Shown one piece after another: positions 53,671 through 62,520 of a stretch of 64,000 nucleotides of DNA. A program made the translations under genes and the position numbers. Position 1 is the first letter of the stretch. Every line of letters starts with the position of its first letter. Location of the stretch: NCBI GenBank assembly GCA_001595385.3, contig LVEI03000001.1, positions 897,501-961,500 on the forward strand, read 5' to 3'. The DNA is from Deltaproteobacteria bacterium GWC2_55_46. GTDB lineage: Bacteria; Desulfobacterota; GWC2-55-46. The notes beneath the pieces are model-generated. The model ran no database searches, was not told the origin of the DNA, and was given only the letters and a program-made list of their open reading frames with translations.

Positions 53671-56456
53671 GGGTACCCTCTTCGACCTACAGGCTTCAGT
53701 TCAACGCGTCGCTCAGCCTCAAGGACGCCGCCGGCATATTGGCCTACCTCTATGACCTCGGCGTCTCCGACATATACGCCTCCCCTGTCTTTACGGCCCG
53801 GAAAGGCAGCCTCCACGGCTATGATATCGTAGACCACAACAGGATAAACCCGGAGATAGGCACGTTCGAGGAGCTGGGATCCCTCCTTGAGAGGCTCAAG
53901 ACGATGGGCATGGGATGGGTGCAGGACTTCGTGCCGAACCACATGGCCTATGACGGCGCGAACGCGCTTCTGATGGACGTGCTCGAAAAAGGGATGAACT
54001 CGAGGAACGCTGTCTTCTTCGACATAGAATGGGACCACCCGTACGAAGGCATAAAGGACAAGGTGCTCGCGCCTTTCCTTGGCAGGATCTACGGCGAGGC
54101 GCTGGAGGCCGGGGAGATACGGCTCGTTTATTCAGACGAGGGGCTCAAGGTGACCTACTTCAATTTAAGCTTCCCCCTGAAGATCGATTCCTATGCGGCC
54201 TTCCTGACCTACGGCCTGAGAAGACTCACGTTCCAGCTCGGCAGAGAGCACCCTGATTATATCAAGCTCCTCGGCATATTATACGTCTTAAAGAACCTGC
54301 CCCCGGCTGGCGAGGAAGAAGAGCTTCAGGACCAGGTGCTCTTCGTAAAGCGGATGCTCTGGGAGCTCTTTACCGGCAACGTCCAGGTCAAAAGGCACAT
54401 CGACGACAACCTGGCCTCCTTCAACGGCAGCACAGGAGACCCTGAAAGCTTCAACCTCCTCGACAGGCTCCTCTCCGAGCAATTCTTCAAGCTCTCGTTC
54501 TGGAAGGTCGCGGCGGAGGAGATAAACTACAGGAGGTTCTTCAACATAAACGGGCTTATTACGCTCCGGACCGATGACGAATTCGTCTTCGAGAAGACCC
54601 ATTCACTCCTGTTCAAGCTCCTGGAGAGCGGAGTTACAGGCTTGCGGGTGGACCACATCGACGGCCTGTCGAATCCGCTGGCATATCTCAGGAGGCTTAG
54701 AGAGCGCGCCGGGGAGGCATACATAATAGTAGAGAAGATACTTGACCACGATGAGGATATCCCGTTCACCTGGCCGGTCGAGGGCACGACCGGGTACGAC
54801 TTTCTGGCCGCCGTAAACGGCCTCTTTTGCGACGCCGGCAACGATTCGAGGTTCACGAAGATATACTCGAACTTCACCGGTATCAAAGAACGTTACGGGG
54901 CGCTTTTCGTTGAAAAGAAAAAGCTCATAACCGAGATCGACATGATGAGCGACGTCGGCAACCTTGCCCAGATGCTCAAGTTCACGCTCAAGAACGACAG
55001 GTACGGAAGCGACATAACCCTTCCGGGCCTCAAAAGGGCCATAGTCGCCGTCATGGCCTCTTTCCCGGTCTACAGGACATACATAAGCAACGAGTCTCTC
55101 ACGGATACCGACTTGAGGTACATAAAAGAGGCGGTCTACAGGGCGATAGCGGAAAACCCGGCCCTTCTGCACGAGCTGACCTTTTTAGAGAAGGTGCTGA
55201 CGCTTAACTTCCGCGAATACCTGAGCGATGACGAGAAGAACGAGTGGCTCAAGTTCTCCATGCGCTTTCAGCAGTTTACCGGCCCGCTCATGGCAAAGGG
55301 CGTCGAGGACACGCTGTTTTACATCTACAACCGGCTCATCTCATTAAACGAGGTCGGCGGTTCGCCCGGACGGTTCGGCGGCACCCTTGAAGCCTTCCAT
55401 TCAAGGAACATGGGCGCTTCCGAACTTCGCCCCCATTCCATGAACGCGACCTCCACGCACGATACAAAACGGGGCGAAGACGTGAGGGCGAGGATAAACG
55501 TCCTCTCCGAGATGCCTGGGGAGTGGGAGGCGGCGTTAAGGAAATGGAGCGCCCTCAACAGGAGAAAAAAGAGGGTCGCAGGCGGCTTGCGCGTGCCTGA
55601 CAGGAATGATGAGTACTTCCTCTATCAGACCCTCATAGGCTCTTTCCCTTTCGAGGAAGAGCACAGCGCATACAGGGAGCGCGTAAGAACATACATGATA
55701 AAGGCCGTCCGGGAGGCGAAGATACACACGGCATGGCTCAAACCGGACAAGGACTATGAAGATGCCTTTATCCGGTTCATGGACGGTATCCTCAAGGATG
55801 TACCCGGGAACGCGTTCCTGAAAGCGTTCGTCCCGTTCCAGAAAAAGGTCGCGTGGTACGGGATCATCAATTCGCTCTCCCAGCTCATTGTGAAGGCCGC
55901 CTCGCCTGGCGTGCCGGATTTTTACCAGGGCGCCGAACTGTGGGACTTAAGCCTTGTCGACCCTGACAACCGCCGTCCGGTTGACTTCGCAAAGAGGATC
56001 AAGCTCCTGAAGGAGGTGCGCGCGGGGCTCGAAAAGGACAGGGCCGGACTTCTGGAAGGCATGCTCTCCGCCCCCGAGGACGGCAGGATAAAGCTCTTCA
56101 CGACCCATTTGGCGCTTTCAGAGAGGCGAAAGGCCATTGGGCTTTTCAGGGACGGCTCATACCTGCCGATAGAGGCCTGCGGCAGGCACAAAAGAAGTAT
56201 CATCGCCTTTGCCAGGGTGCTCGGGGATGAGGCCGCGCTTGTCATCGCCCCGCGCTTTATGACCTCCGTAGTACCTGAAAGGAGATGGCCTGCCGGCGGG
56301 GATTGCTGGGAGGATACCTGCGTAATTGTGCCGGAGGGCCTTCAAAATACCCGGTGGAAAGAGGCCTTCACTGGCAGAGACTTTTCCTTTACCAGGGAGA
56401 TGCGGATAGGCGCTCTGCTCACTTCATTCCCGGCAGCGTTCCTTCTGAGGGGATGA
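53667..56456 (+). CDS. treY: Malto-oligosyltrehalose synthase
   Basis: A 929-residue GH13 enzyme turning the reducing end of an alpha-1,4-glucan into a trehalose unit. Conserved: STYRLQFNASLSLKDAA at the start, YASPVFTARKGSLHGYDIVDH, VQDFVPNHMAY, nucleophile Asp329 in LRVDHIDGLSNP, Glu356 in IIVEKIL, Asp599 in TSTHDTKRGEDVRARI. The ATG overlaps the GH57 stop by 4 bp. The 3' end overlaps the convergent flippase gene by 38 bp. Confidence 0.95.
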   Translation: MRVPSSTYRLQFNASLSLKDAAGILAYLYDLGVSDIYASPVFTARKGSLHGYDIVDHNRINPEIGTFEELGSLLERLKTMGMGWVQDFVPNHMAYDGANALLMDVLEKGMNSRNAVFFDIEWDHPYEGIKDKVLAPFLGRIYGEALEAGEIRLVYSDEGLKVTYFNLSFPLKIDSYAAFLTYGLRRLTFQLGREHPDYIKLLGILYVLKNLPPAGEEEELQDQVLFVKRMLWELFTGNVQVKRHIDDNLASFNGSTGDPESFNLLDRLLSEQFFKLSFWKVAAEEINYRRFFNINGLITLRTDDEFVFEKTHSLLFKLLESGVTGLRVDHIDGLSNPLAYLRRLRERAGEAYIIVEKILDHDEDIPFTWPVEGTTGYDFLAAVNGLFCDAGNDSRFTKIYSNFTGIKERYGALFVEKKKLITEIDMMSDVGNLAQMLKFTLKNDRYGSDITLPGLKRAIVAVMASFPVYRTYISNESLTDTDLRYIKEAVYRAIAENPALLHELTFLEKVLTLNFREYLSDDEKNEWLKFSMRFQQFTGPLMAKGVEDTLFYIYNRLISLNEVGGSPGRFGGTLEAFHSRNMGASELRPHSMNATSTHDTKRGEDVRARINVLSEMPGEWEAALRKWSALNRRKKRVAGGLRVPDRNDEYFLYQTLIGSFPFEEEHSAYRERVRTYMIKAVREAKIHTAWLKPDKDYEDAFIRFMDGILKDVPGNAFLKAFVPFQKKVAWYGIINSLSQLIVKAASPGVPDFYQGAELWDLSLVDPDNRRPVDFAKRIKLLKEVRAGLEKDRAGLLEGMLSAPEDGRIKLFTTHLALSERRKAIGLFRDGSYLPIEACGRHKRSIIAFARVLGDEAALVIAPRFMTSVVPERRWPAGGDCWEDTCVIVPEGLQNTRWKEAFTGRDFSFTREMRIGALLTSFPAAFLLRG

Positions 56457-57807
56457 CGAGGAGCGCGGCTGCCCCCCCGTAGGCCGCAACCCCTACAAGG
56501 ACCTGCAAAAACATATTGGGGAGCCACAAAACGCACGCCAGCATGCAAAGCCCGGCCGCGCCATATCTTGCGAGAAGGCCGAACGGGAGCCTGAGCCCCT
56601 GTCGGCTCAAGACCATGACGTTCAGCGCAAACCCCGCAGCCTCGGTAATGGCGAGCGACCACGCCGCCCCGGTGAGGCCCCATGCCGGTATCAGGGCAAA
56701 AGAGAGCGCGATAGAGAGCGCACCCATGGCTGACGAGACCGAGAGGTTGCTACCGCCGAGCGAGACGGCATTGAATGTAGACCGCGCGCACGTATTGAGA
56801 AAGGCGAAGGCCGTAGCCCAGATAAGCACCTCTATAGCGCCGCCGGCAGGAGCGAAATCGCTTCCTCCGAAGAAGACCGCTATCTCGTCTGCCGCGGCGG
56901 CTGTGGCAAGGGCAAGCGGCATGGCGACAAGTGTCAGCATCCCGAAGCTCCTGGAAAAGATGCCTTGCCGGAGGTCTTCCCTTGCCGAGGCGAGGGCCGG
57001 GAATACCGAATTCATGAGCGCCTCCGGGATTATCCGTAAAGAGGTCGTAAGCCGGAATGCGATGGCAAAGTATCCCATGCTCTCGATAGTGCCGTAAAAA
57101 TAGAGGACGATGGAGCCGGAGATGAGATAGAACGTATTGAGGGTATTGGAAAGGCCTATTGGGAAGGCCTCCTTCAATATGCTGAACGGGGAGAAGGTGA
57201 CAGCCCTGCCGGCCCCTGCCTCCCTGAAGGAAAGGAGAGCGAGAAGCATAAAGGCCGGGACGTTGGAGAGCACGTAAACTGCCAGAATGACCTCGACGCC
57301 CTTGCCCAGGTAGACCGCCGCGAGTACGGCAACGAGGCCCATGAGCTCTGAGGCCATCCCAAGCAGCGCGGGTACGCGCATCTTCAACCACGCCCGGAAA
57401 GGTACCTCGAGGAACCACCTGAAGGTAACGTCCCTGAACGATACCAGTAACCCCAGGGAGGCGATGACGATAAGAAGCCGCACGTCCTCCGCGAAGCCCA
57501 GGAAAAAGGCCCCGGCTACCGCGAGCCCAATGGCGGCAAGACTCGAGCAGAGGCCCAGGAAGACCCCCTTCGCGAACATTTCCCCCGGCTGCCCTTCCCC
57601 GGCCCTTATGCGCCTTATGAGGACGGGCGTAAGGCCCATCTCGGCTATTGAGCTAAAGAGCGTTATATAGAAAAAAGCGAAGGAGAACCTGCCGAAGTCA
57701 GCCGCTCCCAGGTAGCGCGAGAGTATGAACACAAGCGCTATGCTCGATACCTTGTTGAAGGCGCTGGCCGAGAGTATCCATGCCGTGTTACTTAAGACGT
57801 TTCCCAT
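56419..57807 (-). CDS. Oligosaccharide flippase (Wzx/MOP family)
   Basis: A 462-residue inner-membrane protein with about 12-14 hydrophobic helices. The start NTAWILSASAFNKVSSIALVFILSRYLGAADFGRFSFAF is the family signature of polysaccharide-lipid flippases. GLSNTLNTFYLISGSIVLYF and IEVLIWATAFAFLNTCARSTFNA follow in the second half. It moves a polyprenyl-linked repeat unit to the periplasm. First of seven minus-strand genes of an exopolysaccharide locus when read from the left; its end overlaps treY. Confidence 0.88.
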   Translation of the reverse strand: MGNVLSNTAWILSASAFNKVSSIALVFILSRYLGAADFGRFSFAFFYITLFSSIAEMGLTPVLIRRIRAGEGQPGEMFAKGVFLGLCSSLAAIGLAVAGAFFLGFAEDVRLLIVIASLGLLVSFRDVTFRWFLEVPFRAWLKMRVPALLGMASELMGLVAVLAAVYLGKGVEVILAVYVLSNVPAFMLLALLSFREAGAGRAVTFSPFSILKEAFPIGLSNTLNTFYLISGSIVLYFYGTIESMGYFAIAFRLTTSLRIIPEALMNSVFPALASAREDLRQGIFSRSFGMLTLVAMPLALATAAAADEIAVFFGGSDFAPAGGAIEVLIWATAFAFLNTCARSTFNAVSLGGSNLSVSSAMGALSIALSFALIPAWGLTGAAWSLAITEAAGFALNVMVLSRQGLRLPFGLLARYGAAGLCMLACVLWLPNMFLQVLVGVAAYGGAAALLVIPSEGTLPGMK

Positions 57808-57818
57808 TGCGCGGTCCT

Positions 57819-59006
57819 TCAGAGACGGGTTCCGAACCTCTTCTCCATATACGAAAGCAGCTCATCCGCCCTCCTGCCCCAGTCCCATTCTTTAGCCAGA
57901 CTGACCGCGTCATCCCTTGTCCGCTCGTAGAGCTGCTCATCTTCCAGGAGCCTGAGTATGAGTCGGGCGAATTCCCGAGAGCTGCCCACCGGGGCCTTGA
58001 GCATGCCCTTCGGGTAATACCTCTTCAACGCCGGCAGGTCAAAGCCGACCGCCGGGAGCCCCCATGCCATGCCCTCGCACGCGGCCATGCCACCGCTGTC
58101 GTATACGGCAGGATGGACTATGACGCGGCTCCTCCGGAATATCCTGTATTTGTCCTCCCCGTCCATGAAGCCGAGGAGGTCTATGCGCTTTTCAAGCCCC
58201 CTTGAGGATATCTCTTCTTCTACCATCTTCCTGTACCGGGCTGAGTCGGCCCCTATGAGCGCCAGCCGGGCGGATGGCCGCCTCTTGACCACATCTTCCC
58301 ATATTCCGACAAGCTCCAGCACCCCCTTCTGGGGATGGAACCTGCCTACAAAGCATGCGTCGTAGTCTTTTCGCAAAGGCAGAGCCCCAACGGGTGCGAA
58401 AGCGTCTACCCCGCCCCTTACGGTAACGACATCCTGAGGGGCTCTCCCCGCGCTCAGGAAGACCTCCCTGTCATCTTCGCAGGTGACGAAGACTGCGTCG
58501 GCCTTTTTGTTTATGAGCTTATAGACGGGCTTTTGGTGCAGGTAGTAGCATAGCGCCTTCGCGTCGGGGAGCCTCCTCCCGGCATGCGCGCCCCGGAAGC
58601 CCTTAAAAGGGGCTGGCGCGAAAAGGTAGAAGCCGGCTATCCAGTTAGCCTTGAGCCTCTTGCTTAGCAGGTAGGCGGGGATAGAGTCAGGCCAGAAATC
58701 CGAGGCAGAGTAGACTATATGAGGGCCTTCTTCGGCCTTTTTTCTGAGCGCTCCCAGAGAGCCTTCAACGGTCCTCATCATGTAATTGAGGGCAAAGCCG
58801 TACTTTTTGAACCTCCCGGCAGGCCAGAGCACGAACTCGACCCCTTCCAGCCTGTTCCTTTTACACATCTCAAGGCCCTCTTCCCAGACGTAGACCAGGA
58901 CCCTGTGCCCGCGCGAGGCCCATCTCCCCGCGCATTCCATGAATATCCTGTCTCCGCCGCTGAGAGACTGGCCTATGGCGGCATTTGCGACTATATGGAT
59001 AAACAT
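57819..59006 (-). CDS. Glycosyltransferase family 4
   Basis: A 395-residue GT-B enzyme. The N-terminal domain begins MFIHIVANAAIGQSLSGGDRIFME with the GG acceptor loop; the C-terminal domain has CFVGRFHPQKGVLELVGIW (donor phosphate), LIGADS and the catalytic E-x7-E region GMAACEGMAWGLPAVGFDLPAL. It transfers a sugar from a nucleotide donor; donor and acceptor are unknown. Lies 11 bp before the flippase and 3 bp after the GT2 gene. Confidence 0.9.
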   Translation of the reverse strand: MFIHIVANAAIGQSLSGGDRIFMECAGRWASRGHRVLVYVWEEGLEMCKRNRLEGVEFVLWPAGRFKKYGFALNYMMRTVEGSLGALRKKAEEGPHIVYSASDFWPDSIPAYLLSKRLKANWIAGFYLFAPAPFKGFRGAHAGRRLPDAKALCYYLHQKPVYKLINKKADAVFVTCEDDREVFLSAGRAPQDVVTVRGGVDAFAPVGALPLRKDYDACFVGRFHPQKGVLELVGIWEDVVKRRPSARLALIGADSARYRKMVEEEISSRGLEKRIDLLGFMDGEDKYRIFRRSRVIVHPAVYDSGGMAACEGMAWGLPAVGFDLPALKRYYPKGMLKAPVGSSREFARLILRLLEDEQLYERTRDDAVSLAKEWDWGRRADELLSYMEKRFGTRL

Positions 59007-59009
59007 CTC

Positions 59010-60050
59010 CTACTGGCTCCAGCCCTCCCTTTTAAGCTCGCCGCCAAGAAAGCCCGTCAGGGTGCCGAACCCATAGACGATGAGCGTCAGCCAGCACGCG
59101 ACCGGATGGAAGAGCCAGGCGCTGTTGGGCCTTCTCATATAGCCTCTTGCCGACTGCGAAAGGAGCGGCACGACGGTCACGCACGAGAGGACGAACTTCA
59201 AGACCCCGGCCTTGTCCACGCTCTTCCATGGGTACTTCCGGAGGCCCAGCCTGTTGTAGTGTCGGTAATCCCGGAGCCTTCTCTTCTGCTTTCTTATGAA
59301 AGTCCTTATGTCGCCGGAGAAGACATGGATGATGCCGGTCTTTACCTTCGCGAACCTTATGCCAGGACGTGTCAGAAGCAGCTCGCATATTATATCGATA
59401 TCGAAAAGATAGTCTCCTGGCTGACACCAGCCTAAAGCCTCCCTGCGGATAATGAACCCGTTAGCCCCCATTGTCGGGAAACGGCGGGGGTCGAGCTTAA
59501 GCTTGAACCACGGCCCCATGTCCTCCGCGAAATACGGCATCCCGGTCCATTTGCCAGTTAGGGCCGAGTACCTGTCGTAATTGCCCAGGAAGAGGCAGAG
59601 CGGGTCGTTCATGCCTAAAAACGCGCAGTAGCGCGTAATATACCCGTCATTCGACCTGCATACGTACTCCAGCGGCTCGGCCCCCGCCACTTCGCTGTCG
59701 GCAAAGGGCTCGACCATGCGTTTGAGCCATCCCTTGTCAGGGAGGATGTTATCGGAATCGATGAAGGCCACAAGCTCGCCTTTGGCGGACTTGAGCCCGG
59801 CGGCCTTGCCGGCTTCTCCGGTCTTGAGGGCGTTCGGCACCACCGCCATCCTCACTGCGCTATCGGACTGGACGAGCCTTACTATGTCCCTGGTAGAATC
59901 CGTAGAGCCTCCGTCGGCGATTATTATCTCGATCTTTTCAGCGGGGTAGTCCTGGGAGCAGATGCTCCTCAGGCACTCCTTCAAGGTCCGCTCGGAGTTT
60001 AGCGTGGGGATCACGACCGAGATGACAGGCGATCCGTCGATACTCTTCAT
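59010..60050 (-). CDS. Glycosyltransferase family 2 with C-terminal membrane segments
   Basis: A 346-residue GT-A enzyme: VISVVIPTLNSERTLKECLRSI at the start, IIIADGGSTDSTRDI, donor metal site FIDSDNI and, later, GANGFIIRREAL. The C-terminal ~70 residues contain two hydrophobic helices (VLKFVLSCVTVVPLL, ACWLTLIVYGFGTLTGFLGG), so it sits at the membrane. Its start overlaps the radical SAM stop by 4 bp. Confidence 0.9.
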   Translation of the reverse strand: MKSIDGSPVISVVIPTLNSERTLKECLRSICSQDYPAEKIEIIIADGGSTDSTRDIVRLVQSDSAVRMAVVPNALKTGEAGKAAGLKSAKGELVAFIDSDNILPDKGWLKRMVEPFADSEVAGAEPLEYVCRSNDGYITRYCAFLGMNDPLCLFLGNYDRYSALTGKWTGMPYFAEDMGPWFKLKLDPRRFPTMGANGFIIRREALGWCQPGDYLFDIDIICELLLTRPGIRFAKVKTGIIHVFSGDIRTFIRKQKRRLRDYRHYNRLGLRKYPWKSVDKAGVLKFVLSCVTVVPLLSQSARGYMRRPNSAWLFHPVACWLTLIVYGFGTLTGFLGGELKREGWSQ

Positions 60051-61555
60051 GAGGCCTCCCGGCCGGCGGCGTTGCCCTTGGCCCTGGCGCTGAAATCGGA
60101 GAGGTGGCCCATGAGCTTCATCCCCGCCATGAAAAGGAACCTGAGGTCGTCAACGCTCCTTATCTTCAGCACCTTCCTCGTTATGAAAAGCGGGTTGAGC
60201 GCCGCCTTGTAAAGCCCCTTGGTCAGTTTCTTTACGTCATCTTCTGAAATGGGGCTCCTCCAGACCGACTCCCTCATGTCGTACCTGTCCCAGTCCTCGG
60301 TCAGGAGCCAGCCTTCACGCCTGGCCTCTTCGTACATGGGCGTGCCAGGGTAAGGGACCACGATGGTTGCCTGAAGGGTGTCGATATACCCTTTCCTGAA
60401 CATCTCTTTAGCGAAGGATATGGTCTCCCCGGCGTCGGCCTTGCCCTCCCATGGGTAGCCTATCATAGCGGTGACATGAGGCTCGAGCCCGGCCGCCTTG
60501 GCGAGTCTAAAGCCCTTCACTATCTGCTCTACCTTAAGCCCCTTATTGAGCCTGTCCAGCGTCGCCTGGTTGACCGACTCGAGCCCAAAGAGCACGAACC
60601 TGAAGCCGGCCTTTGCCATGAGCTCGTACTCGGACTTGCCGAGGGCGTTTATCCTCATGTTGCAGCCCATGTATATCTTCTTGTGATACCCCCTCTTTAT
60701 CATCCCCTTGCAGAAGGTCTCCAGCCAGTCGCAGGCCGGGAAGGAGCCGCTGTCGTCAAAGACCTCTCTCACGCCGTACTTCTCGATAAGCACCCCTATC
60801 TCGTCAAGAAGCCTTTCAGGAGACACCGACCTGAAGTCCTTCCCGGGATAGAGCGTCGTCCATGAGCAGAAGCTGCACTTGCCCCACCAGCAGTCCCTGC
60901 CTGCCATCGTATACGTGCCGGGCCTTCTTTTGAAGTTGCCGTTCCTTGAGCTGTAAAGGCCCCATTGGGTCAAGTCCCTATCTATGAAGGGCAAGCTTTC
61001 GAGGTCGTGCTTTTCGTGCCTCCCCTCCGACTTTACCGCCTTGCCGTCTTTCCGGTACCATATCCCGGGCTCAAGGCCGTCGTACGCACCGCCTGAAGCA
61101 AGGGCCTTGCAAAGACAGAGGAGCAGGAAATCGTGATCGCCTCCGGTCAGCACGAAATCAACCCTTGAATTGGCGAGCGACTCTTCGGGCAGCGCCGTCA
61201 CATGGTCGCCCACGAGCGCTACCAGAAGGTCCCACGACGACCTTTCAGCTTCGTCCTTGAGCCTGTCTATTATCGCCCAATGCCTTTTTACGACCGGCGT
61301 CTTCGTCTCGATGACGATGACGTCAGGCCGCTCCTTCTTTATCCTTGAGAGCCACGCCTCGAATTGAAGCCCCTGGGCTATCGCGTCATCCCAGAAGACG
61401 TCGAAGCCCTCTTTCTGAAGGAGCGTCGCGGCGTATGCCGGGACTACCGGATATATGTATGTCGGATTATTGAACCACTGGAACTGGCGGTTCTGCGAAA
61501 GGAGCGGCACGCCTTTGGCGCTCTCAAGCGGCGGATATGAAATGGCTACCTTCAT
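60047..61555 (-). CDS. B12-binding-domain radical SAM protein
   Basis: A 502-residue protein. Residues ~1-160 are a Rossmann-like cobalamin-binding domain (YAATLLQKEGFDVFWDDAIAQG, PDVIVIETKTP), though the usual DxHxxG is not seen. The radical SAM core starts AGRDCWWGKCSFCSWTTLY (a Cx4Cx2C variant), with DDSGSFPACDWL, LFGLESVNQATLDRLNKG and MIGYPWEGKADAGE. Such proteins methylate or rearrange inert carbons. Between two glycosyltransferase genes with 4-bp overlaps on both sides, it may modify the sugar or lipid of the exopolysaccharide. Confidence 0.88.
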   Translation of the reverse strand: MKVAISYPPLESAKGVPLLSQNRQFQWFNNPTYIYPVVPAYAATLLQKEGFDVFWDDAIAQGLQFEAWLSRIKKERPDVIVIETKTPVVKRHWAIIDRLKDEAERSSWDLLVALVGDHVTALPEESLANSRVDFVLTGGDHDFLLLCLCKALASGGAYDGLEPGIWYRKDGKAVKSEGRHEKHDLESLPFIDRDLTQWGLYSSRNGNFKRRPGTYTMAGRDCWWGKCSFCSWTTLYPGKDFRSVSPERLLDEIGVLIEKYGVREVFDDSGSFPACDWLETFCKGMIKRGYHKKIYMGCNMRINALGKSEYELMAKAGFRFVLFGLESVNQATLDRLNKGLKVEQIVKGFRLAKAAGLEPHVTAMIGYPWEGKADAGETISFAKEMFRKGYIDTLQATIVVPYPGTPMYEEARREGWLLTEDWDRYDMRESVWRSPISEDDVKKLTKGLYKAALNPLFITRKVLKIRSVDDLRFLFMAGMKLMGHLSDFSARAKGNAAGREAS

Positions 61556-62520
61556 CTCTTTGCACCTTTCGACGAGATACCCTGCATGAACCTCAATCCG
61601 TAGATGAGGTGCGTGAAGAATATGCCGGGCATCGAGAGGGCCCCTACAAGAGGGTCTCTCTCCTTAAGGGTTATGAGCACTGATTCCGAAATAAGGAGCA
61701 TGAAATAAATGGAGAGCACTCCGAGGTAGAAGATCATGAACGGCCCGCTTACAATCGAGATGGGCCCTCCGAGCAAGAGCCAGAGCACGAAGAGGCTCGG
61801 AATGAAATAAGGAAGCCTCATGGAGGTCTCCGGCAGCACCTTCGCGAAGTAGCCCCTGTGGAAGGCGTACCTGCCTACCTGCTTCAGGTGCTCCAGGAAA
61901 AGCGGCCTCCTGTGGTGGAAGACGAAGACCCGAGGGTCGTAGATTATTTTTTTGCCGAGTTTTTTCGTGAGGTCCAGGCAAAGTTTGGTATCCTCCCCCG
62001 GCCAGTAGGCGGTATCAAAGCCTCCGGCCTCCTCGAAGGCGCTCCTGCGGATGATGAGGTTCACTGTCGGGAAGTCGTCGACCTCGCGCTCTTTCTCCGG
62101 CATGTACCTGTACCCGTAATTGCCGCTGGCAAGCCACGAGGAGAAGACCCGGCCGGACGCCCTCTGCCAGACTGAATCGTGCTCCGGGGTGACGGCAGGG
62201 CCGCCTACAGCCGCGACGTTTTGGTCATTGAAATGCCGCACCGCCTTTTGAAGCCAGTCCTTGCGGGGGTAGGCGTCGTCGTCGAGGAACGCGAATATCT
62301 CTCCCCTGGCGTAAAGCCGCGCCTGGTCCCTCTTCTCGGCCGGGCCGACGGGGCCGGTCGGGATTATCCTTGTTTTCGGGAAAGAGTCGTCAGAGGGGGA
62401 GTCAGGGAATATGATCACCTCGAAGTCCTTGTAGTCAAGGGCCTGGATGTGCGCCATGGACTCCCGTATGTAATCGTTTACTTCCTTTACAGGTATGATT
62501 ATGGATACGAACGGCGTCAT
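61552..62520 (-). CDS. Glycosyltransferase family 2, membrane-associated
   Basis: A 322-residue GT2: TPFVSIIIPVKEVNDYIRES, FPDSPSDDS, the DxD motif FAFLDDDAYPRKDWL, VAAVGGPAVTP, and an acceptor region DTKLCLDLTKKLGKKIIYDP. Two to three hydrophobic helices follow (PYFIPSLFVLWLLLGGPISIVSGPFMIFYLGVLSIYFMLL split at the turn), so it is membrane-bound. ATG 62520 overlaps the upstream flippase stop by 4 bp; an open frame continuing to 62691 is a shadow inside that gene. Confidence 0.88.
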   Translation of the reverse strand: MTPFVSIIIPVKEVNDYIRESMAHIQALDYKDFEVIIFPDSPSDDSFPKTRIIPTGPVGPAEKRDQARLYARGEIFAFLDDDAYPRKDWLQKAVRHFNDQNVAAVGGPAVTPEHDSVWQRASGRVFSSWLASGNYGYRYMPEKEREVDDFPTVNLIIRRSAFEEAGGFDTAYWPGEDTKLCLDLTKKLGKKIIYDPRVFVFHHRRPLFLEHLKQVGRYAFHRGYFAKVLPETSMRLPYFIPSLFVLWLLLGGPISIVSGPFMIFYLGVLSIYFMLLISESVLITLKERDPLVGALSMPGIFFTHLIYGLRFMQGISSKGAKR

